From the NCBI RefSeq assembly GCF_028583425.1, contig NC_072801.1:15086001-15150000 (forward strand): a DNA stretch of 64,000 nucleotides. Reading direction: 5' to 3'. The notes under the pieces are model-generated. The model did no database searches and was not told the DNA's origin. It worked only from the letters and a program-made list of their open reading frames with translations. The position numbers were made by a program, and so were the translations under genes. The DNA is from Eublepharis macularius (Eukaryota > Chordata > Lepidosauria > Squamata > Eublepharidae). Numbering within the stretch: position 1 is the stretch's first letter; every line of letters starts with the position of its first letter. Below are positions 58,318 through 64,000 of this stretch, piece by piece.

Positions 58318-59550
58318 GGAAGAGTCCATTCTTGATCTCAGGGCTCTCATTAAATGCACACAAATTCCTGCCTTTTTATGTCAAAACATTTGATGGGTGG
58401 CTTTGACTGGAGATAGGTAATCCCAAGCCGGTAGAATTGTAGGCAATGAGAATGGGCTTGCATGCTGCCCAGTTCTGTAATTTAAGGGTCCGCAGTACCA
58501 TTTATGACAGACACAAATTCTGTCTAAATTAGGGCGGGGGTGTAGAACCACAGGGTCCAAGCAGTCAGGTCAGGAAGCTTTTTAGTTACATCCTTTGTTG
58601 TGACTGTGGTACCAGTGGCAGTCAATTCATGAACATTTTGTGCAGAATGCACCTTCATCCTAAAGACATCTCTGGAACATACTGCGGCCTGATTGGTCTT
58701 CAGGTTGTGGGAGACTCCAGGGGAGAAAAAAAAAAGAGAGAGAGGGGGGGGGCTTTTTTTTGCCAAAAGGGAGAACAATATATTCCAGGGCCAGTTTTTT
58801 AGTTGCTGGTGGCTACTGAGTGCCTGGATTTTTGCATGTGTGTGCCTGCATAGCTGCCTGCATATATTGTATTAAATAAAGAACAAGAATTTAGGTACTG
58901 CTGGAATAATGTGGGATAATTGCAGACTTTGCTACCTAATAAAATGTTCTCTTACCAACAATTATAATCAGTTCCTTATTCACTTGAAAATTTTCTTGTT
59001 TTGTCTTGGCCATCCCTATAAACCTTACTTACTATAAATAATCTCAAAGTTCAGCCAGTAAGTTCCTATATCAAAATAACACCAGGGCTGCACTATTTAA
59101 CTTATTTATTGCTCTTCTCACCAAAACCAAGGGGGTCAATGCAAATTAATTCTATTATAACCTCTTCCTGTCGTAGACCTATGTCCTGAGAAGTTATAGG
59201 CTTCTTAAAATATTGCTAGTTTCTTCAGAGTAGGCTAAAAACCGGTTTGAGTCCGAAGAGGTCAGAAGAGGCAGCTCCTCTTGATCTTGTTTCCATCAGT
59301 CAGTGTTACAGTCCTTCGGTATAGTTGTCTGGCATGGCTGTGGGCTGCTAGAGGAAGTCATCTCCGCGTCAGAAATTGCCCAGTAGGATCTCCCATCACG
59401 TTCTTGGTTCCCTGTGCTTTTGGGGAGGGATGTTCTAAGATTCTGTAGGTTTAGGTTGGGCTGTAAAGATCAGTCCATAAAGAACAAAGTCACGGGCTTT
59501 GCATCTTACTACTGCCAGTGAAGACAGTGGCTGAAAGGGATGGGTATTTT

Positions 59551-59811
59551 CAAGGCTTTTTTTCAGGGGGAACGCGGGGGAACGGAGTTCTGGCACCTCT
59601 TGAAAATGGTCACATGGCTGGTGGCCCCGCCCCCTGATCTCCAGACAGAGGGGAGTTTAGATGGCCCTCCGCGCCGCTGGAGCGGCACGGAGGGCAATCT
59701 CAACTCCCCTCTGTCTGGAGATCAGGGGGCGGGGCCACCAGCCATGTGACCATTTTCTCTGAGGGCAACCCACTGAGTTCCACCACCTCTTTTCCCAGAA
59801 AAAAAGCCCTG
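59551..59811 (+). mobile_element. hAT-type hairpin MITE, copy 10, beside exon 3
   Basis: A 261-bp element with perfect 8-bp duplications (GGTATTTT at 59543-59550 and 59812-59819). The left end is CAAGGC rather than CAGGGC. It ends exactly 100 bp before the exon 3 acceptor, close to where a branch point would lie. Confidence 0.94.
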
Positions 59812-59911
59812 GGTATTTTGCTGTGTTACTTTGGGAATACATTGGCACAAATACCTTGTCGCTTCCTGGCCATATGTCATTTTGAACTCTCTGTCTCCCC
59901 CTCCCTCCCAG

Positions 59912-60141
59912 GAGAGGCATGGCAGCTGGAAGACGACTGCAACGACCCCATCCAAGACCCTGCCCTTCAGCAAAGGCTCTGCACTGCCATGGACGAGGCG
60001 CCTTTCAGATCCTTCAGAAGTCGCTCCTTCTACATGAGAAAAAGTCTTTCGGTCGACAACCACCTCAGCTCCCTCAGCTATTCCATCCACCCCACAGAGA
60101 CCAAGACGGAGCGTGTCAAGACGAAACTGCGGAGGCAGTTT
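59912..60141 (+). CDS. coding exon 3 of the unidentified host gene
   Basis: 230 bp: two bases completing a Gly codon and 76 codons, ending in phase 0 before a GTGAGT donor. The acceptor tract is CTGTCTCCCCCTCCCTCCCAG. The peptide runs EAWQLEDDCNDPIQDPALQQ, RLCTAMDEAPFRSFRSRSFY, then MRKSLSVDNHLSSLSYSIHP and TETKTERVKTKLRRQF. RSRSF and RKSLSV fit basophilic kinase or 14-3-3-type sites (an inference from motif only). No enzyme domain or membrane segment is seen; a signalling or scaffold protein is possible. Codon usage and lack of stops support real coding, and the reading frame is fixed by the exon 2 phase. Confidence 0.78.
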
Positions 60142-60865
60142 GTGAGTACCCAAAGCTGTTGCTTAACTGTCCCAGCACCACTCCTGAGTTTAGAACCTGC
60201 CCCACTGCTCATTCTTCCACCACCCTGTATTGCAAATAACAGCGGACATAATTTTGTCTTCTGATCTTGATGAGGACCTCATCTCCTTTATCACAAAATG
60301 ACTCAACAAAAGTACTGAGCTGGAAGATGCTTAAATTCCTCAAATAGCCTCTGTGTCTGTCTTGTTAAAGCCAACATCTCTTCTTTGGTGGTTTTTGCAT
60401 CTTGCGTATCTTTCGTTAATGCTGAAGAATGTGTGCTGGCCCTAGGGAGGACAGGCTGGTGGTTGTGAGAATGTTTCTTTGCTGAAGTAAATGAATGAGG
60501 GTGGGCAGGAGACACCTTTCCCCAGTTCTTTCCTTTTATATCGTGAAGGCTGCCTGCTGAGGAAGTGCCATCAGTTGAGCATCTGTAGTACATCCTTCTT
60601 GGATTGGGTGCAGGGGGCATTTTTTTTTTTTTTGCATTTGCTGGATGTGCACAGCACCGGAGCAGCTGTTGTGCCGGGTGGAAGGTGGGGAGGAATCAGA
60701 AGGACTCTGGGCAATTGTGCCTGGCACTGGCTACATGCAAGCAACTTGTACTGTTTTCTGTAGTCCTGCCCCACCCTTTTGGCCACTTCTGCGGCTTTGG
60801 GGGTGGGCAGGGCCAGGAGACCTGAGGGTTCGTGGTTTCCAGCTTGGTCCATGCTTGGTCCATAC

Positions 60866-61073
60866 CAGGGCTTTTTTTCTGGGAAAAGAGGTGGTGGAAC
60901 TCAGTGGGTTGCCCTCAGAGAAAATGGTCACATGGCTGGTGGCCACATGGTGCGGAGGGCAATCTCAACTCCCCTCTGTCTGGAGATCAGGGGGCGGGGC
61001 CACCAGCCATGTGACCATTTTCAAGAGGTTCCGGAACTCCGTTCCACCGTGTTCCTGCTGAAAAAAAGCCCTG
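60866..61073 (-). mobile_element. hAT-type hairpin MITE, copy 11
   Basis: A 208-bp element with perfect 8-bp duplications (GTCCATAC at 60858-60865 and 61074-61081). The first arm is mostly deleted, so it cannot form the full hairpin. It faces copy 10 across exon 3 in inverted orientation. Confidence 0.92.
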
Positions 61074-61440
61074 GTCCATACACATACTTAAAAGGAAGGG
61101 GTTGCAGACAGATGGAGCCTTCTGACATTGTGTCAGTCATGAAACTGCCTCTTCCCTTTTGCTGGTCGGGACCACACATGGCTCTGATATGCTTGCCCTT
61201 GTGTTGAACACAAAGCCAACCTCCTTTTCCTCTAGGCAGATTTTTTAGTGTTTGGGTAAATTGGCTAAGCCCTTGAAGGCAAAACAAGGTGAGAGGGGAC
61301 AGGAAGAGCAATCAGGATTTGATGCTCATGTAGACATTGTATGTGTGTCTTTAAAAAAGTGAGGGGAGTTGAGAAGGGAACAAGGTGAGAACAGCGCTCA
61401 GTTGGTAGCCAAAAATCCTGTGCCTATTTCTGCTCAGAGG

Positions 61441-61530
61441 AATTCTTATGTGCTACATTCGTATGTGCTACATCTTATGTACGCTTACATTTTATATCCT
61501 ACATTCTTACGTGCTACATTTTATTTTGAT
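61441..61530. repeat. short imperfect tandem repeat
   Basis: About five versions of TTCTTATGTGCTACAT, spaced 15-22 bp. Confidence 0.6.
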
Positions 61531-61749
61531 GCATACCTTACCATTCACATATTTACTTCCAAGAGAAGACTGCTTAAGTATTCTGTGACCTCCTTTGGAA
61601 ACTTCAGCTGTAACTTGACAAAGCAGTCTTAGACCCCTAATGTAGGCAGACGAGAGCATCTAGGCAAGGTATGTCCAGTACAGCAGATATGCGCAGGCTA
61701 AAACTGACTTACTCATAGCAGCTGAACTCCTGAATCAGATACTTTGCAC

Positions 61750-61972
61750 CAGGGCTTTTTTTTCTGGGAAAAGAGGTGGTGGAACTCAGTGGGTTGCCCT
61801 CGGAGAAAATGGTCACATGGCTGGTGGTCCCGCCCCCTGATCTCAGTGGCGCGGAGGGCAATCTAAACTCTCCTCTGTCTGGAGATCAGGGGGCGGGGCC
61901 ACCAGCCATGTGACCATTTTCAAGAGGTTCCGGAACTCTGTTCCACTGCGTTCCAGCTGAAAAAAAGCCCTG
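61750..61972 (-). mobile_element. hAT-type hairpin MITE, copy 12
   Basis: A 223-bp element flanked by CTTTGCAC and CTCTGCAC (7 of 8). About 30 bp of the first arm next to the turn is deleted. Confidence 0.92.
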
Positions 61973-63550
61973 CTCTGCACCTAGACATTGTGGAAGAAAA
62001 GCAGAATAATTTATTTTGGAATTTATCCTTCTGTGATGAATGGGCGGGGGCACAGGAGCAATAATGACAGATGGGAGACATGGAAAGCAGCGTCCTATTT
62101 CTGCTTTAAAGTTTAATGGCTTTATTTTCCACTTGAAAATAACACCAGATTTGAAGAGTGATACGCTCGTTTCCGTACCTCATTACCAGCCTGAAGATTG
62201 TAATGAGGGGATCAGGTGTCCCTCCACTGTGAGGCGATGCTTCCTTAAGCAGAATTGCCATTTTTGTGTACCTGTGCATGAAAACAATGAGGGGAAATGT
62301 GAAGAAGAGGAGTGGTAGTGGCAAGCCTTCTGCAGCTGGAGGAGAGGGAGAAAACAGACTGTCATAAAACTGCAGTTATTCTACTTCTTAATTTTTAAAC
62401 ACATCTTTTCACTGCCCGTCTCCTTTTCCTGATTATTAGGAGTAGGATACTGCCTGGTATGTAATCCTAATGCTGGTTAGATTTTCGTTCTTTCTTTGAC
62501 TCTCTATCTGCATTGGCGTCTTTTGGTGGTGCTAGGGAGAGTCCCGAATGAGGAATATTTCTTTTAAAGCCCTGACTCCTTTTAAAAAAAATCTCTGATG
62601 GATCTTGCTGAGGTCCGGACGGGACAGGAAAGGGTGACTTTGCTCTCATCTAGTAGGGTGAGAATCCTGGTTGACTGTAGCAAGACGGAGCCTGGAAGCC
62701 TGGCGTGACGTCTCTGTGGATGGCTGTGGAACCCGACTCTGCAGTTGCAAGCCGCTAAAACAAAATGGGTGAAATTTAAGCGGTGGTGAGCATGAAAGCA
62801 GCTACCTTGTCTGCCATCCCTGAAGCATCCGGAAGGATTTCCAATGTTTAGAGTGAGGCAGTTTTGCTTTGGGGTAAGAAACGCTTTGGTGAAATTGACC
62901 CCCCGCCTTGAGGCATTTGGGCTGTCCTACTTGTGCGACACAGCTGGACGTATTGTGAGAAAGTGGCTGAGGTGTATAGTATAAAAATATGTGGGGAGAT
63001 GTCCTAGGGATGAATGGCTATACTCAGGGCGTACAAGCAGAAACATTTTGAGGGCTGGTGTCTGTTGGATGCATTTTAAAAACGTATACCTTATATGCCA
63101 ATAAAGGCTAACTTGACTTGACTTGAAAATGTATACCTAGCTACTGGGACTGGGCCTCTAGTTGCCCGTCCTTCTTTTAATGTGGGAACATGTGCAGTTT
63201 CATGGTTGTTTTTCCAGACTTTTTAAAAAACAAAACAGATTGCAGTCATCGTGGACTGAAATTTAATCAAGAGGACTGGGCCTTTTTCCCATACAAGATC
63301 ACCACCACCATGGTACGAGAGGAAAGAATCAAGTCGCTCCTCTCCTCCTTGTTCTGATCTTCGCTTGGAAATTGTAGCTGCCATGGCTGGAAAAACGAGC
63401 CGCGGAACTAGAATATGCCGTTCTGCCCTCTGAGAGCAGATTTGTATTTGAAGGAATTCCTAGTGGTAGATGTTAGAAGTTTTCTGCTTGGATTCACTAA
63501 TTTCCCTTACTAGTGACATGTCTTGAATCCTTCCTTTTGTATGTGTGTCC

Positions 63551-63802
63551 CAGGGCTTTTTTTCAGCAGGAATGTGGAGGAAAGCAGTTCCGGAACCTCT
63601 TGAAAATGGTCACATGGCTGGTGGCCCCGCCCCCTGATCTCCAGACAGAGGGGAGTTTAGATTGCCCTCCCTGCCACTGGAGGGCAATCTCAACTCCCGT
63701 CTGTCTGGAGATCAGGGGGCGGGGCCACCAGCCATGTGACCATTTTCTCCGTGGGCAACCCACCGAGTTCCACCACTTCTTTTTCCCAGAAAAAAAGCCC
63801 TG
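63551..63802 (+). mobile_element. hAT-type hairpin MITE, copy 13
   Basis: A 252-bp element flanked by GTGTGTCC and GTGAGTCC (7 of 8). The turn is short (CCCTGCCACTGGAGGG). Confidence 0.93.
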
Positions 63803-64000
63803 GTGAGTCCTAGTTAGAAATGTTAATGGTGTTGTTTTTCTTGGACAACCCAAACATTTACTTTGATGGCTCTATGATTTACCAGATAGTTTTCTTTTGA
63901 TTGCTGTATGTAGCCTCCATGACTTAATTAACTGTCCTCAGGGCACCAGACCTGCTTTTAATAGTTAACCGAGTCTTCTTGAGACTACTAATTTTGTGTA

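Larger units (their letters stand above)
56817..59911 (+). other. intron 2 (inferred)
   Basis: 3.1 kb between a GTAAGT donor and a CCCTCCCTCCCAG acceptor. It holds a tRNA SINE (57211-57415) and two hAT-type MITEs (58056-58317 and 59551-59811). In 57420-58045 and 58330-59540 I see no further exon or named repeat. Confidence 0.6.
60142..64000 (+). other. start of intron 3 (inferred)
   Basis: It begins with a GTGAGT donor and runs past the window end. It contains three hAT-type MITEs and a short tandem repeat. 60145-60855, 61085-61435, 61985-63540 and 63815-64000 show no exon I can support. A minus-strand open stretch at 60303-60852 has a poly-A-like run and no recognisable protein. Confidence 0.5.

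Noticed and set aside
60303..60852. Overlapping minus-strand open frames resembling a small gene
   Set aside because: They are interrupted by a poly-A-like run, with no domain or consistent start. Possibly an old retroelement, but unsupported.
62040..62318. 92-codon exon candidate ending in an acidic run
   Set aside because: It lacks a convincing acceptor and donor and has no recognisable homology, so chance cannot be excluded.

Overview
This is eukaryotic, vertebrate nuclear DNA, most likely from a squamate reptile (lizard or snake). The repeat mix is the reason: tRNA-derived and 5S-rRNA-derived SINEs, CR1, L2-like and L1-like LINE tails, Penelope-like and DIRS-like retroelement remains, and dense families of short DNA transposons. 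There are no operons, CRISPR arrays or bacterial features. The species cannot be named from the window.

Host gene: I find one candidate protein-coding gene, on the + strand, as three exons (coding 19924-20045, 56623-56816, 59912-60141). They have proper splice signals and phases that join without a break (2/2, then 1/1, then 0). They encode the first ~182 residues of a basic, serine/arginine-rich protein I could not identify. Almost all the rest is non-coding: a region upstream of exon 1, a 36.6-kb intron, a 3.1-kb intron and the start of a third intron.

Repeats, left to right. A ~50-bp-unit minisatellite (0.67-1.34 kb) is split by a CpG-rich palindromic element. A GC-rich 3-4-kb interspersed repeat is present twice (about 6.5-10.4 kb and 22.9-25.9 kb). 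Comparing the two copies exposes three later insertions: an LTR-like segment with a nested short transposon, a 3'-truncated histone H2B retrocopy flanked by 40-bp direct repeats, and a fold-back element with a perfect 15-bp target duplication. Intron 1 carries a Penelope-like remnant with a GIY-YIG domain (34-35 kb). It also carries a broken DIRS-like tyrosine-recombinase retroelement (45-50 kb) invaded by an L2 tail, a Penelope-like remnant, a SINE and hairpin elements.

Three families of non-autonomous DNA transposon dominate. (1) Thirteen copies of a hAT-type hairpin element (ends CAGGGCTTTTTTTC), nearly all with readable 8-bp target duplications. (2) Harbinger-like hairpins (ends GAGCCAAGCTAC), with 3-bp duplications. 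(3) A CpG-rich palindromic family with ends near GCCGTTTCCACACTGCTTAC and apparent 5-bp duplications. The third family is the one I would most like to see classified. The remaining intronic DNA shows nothing I can support as a gene.
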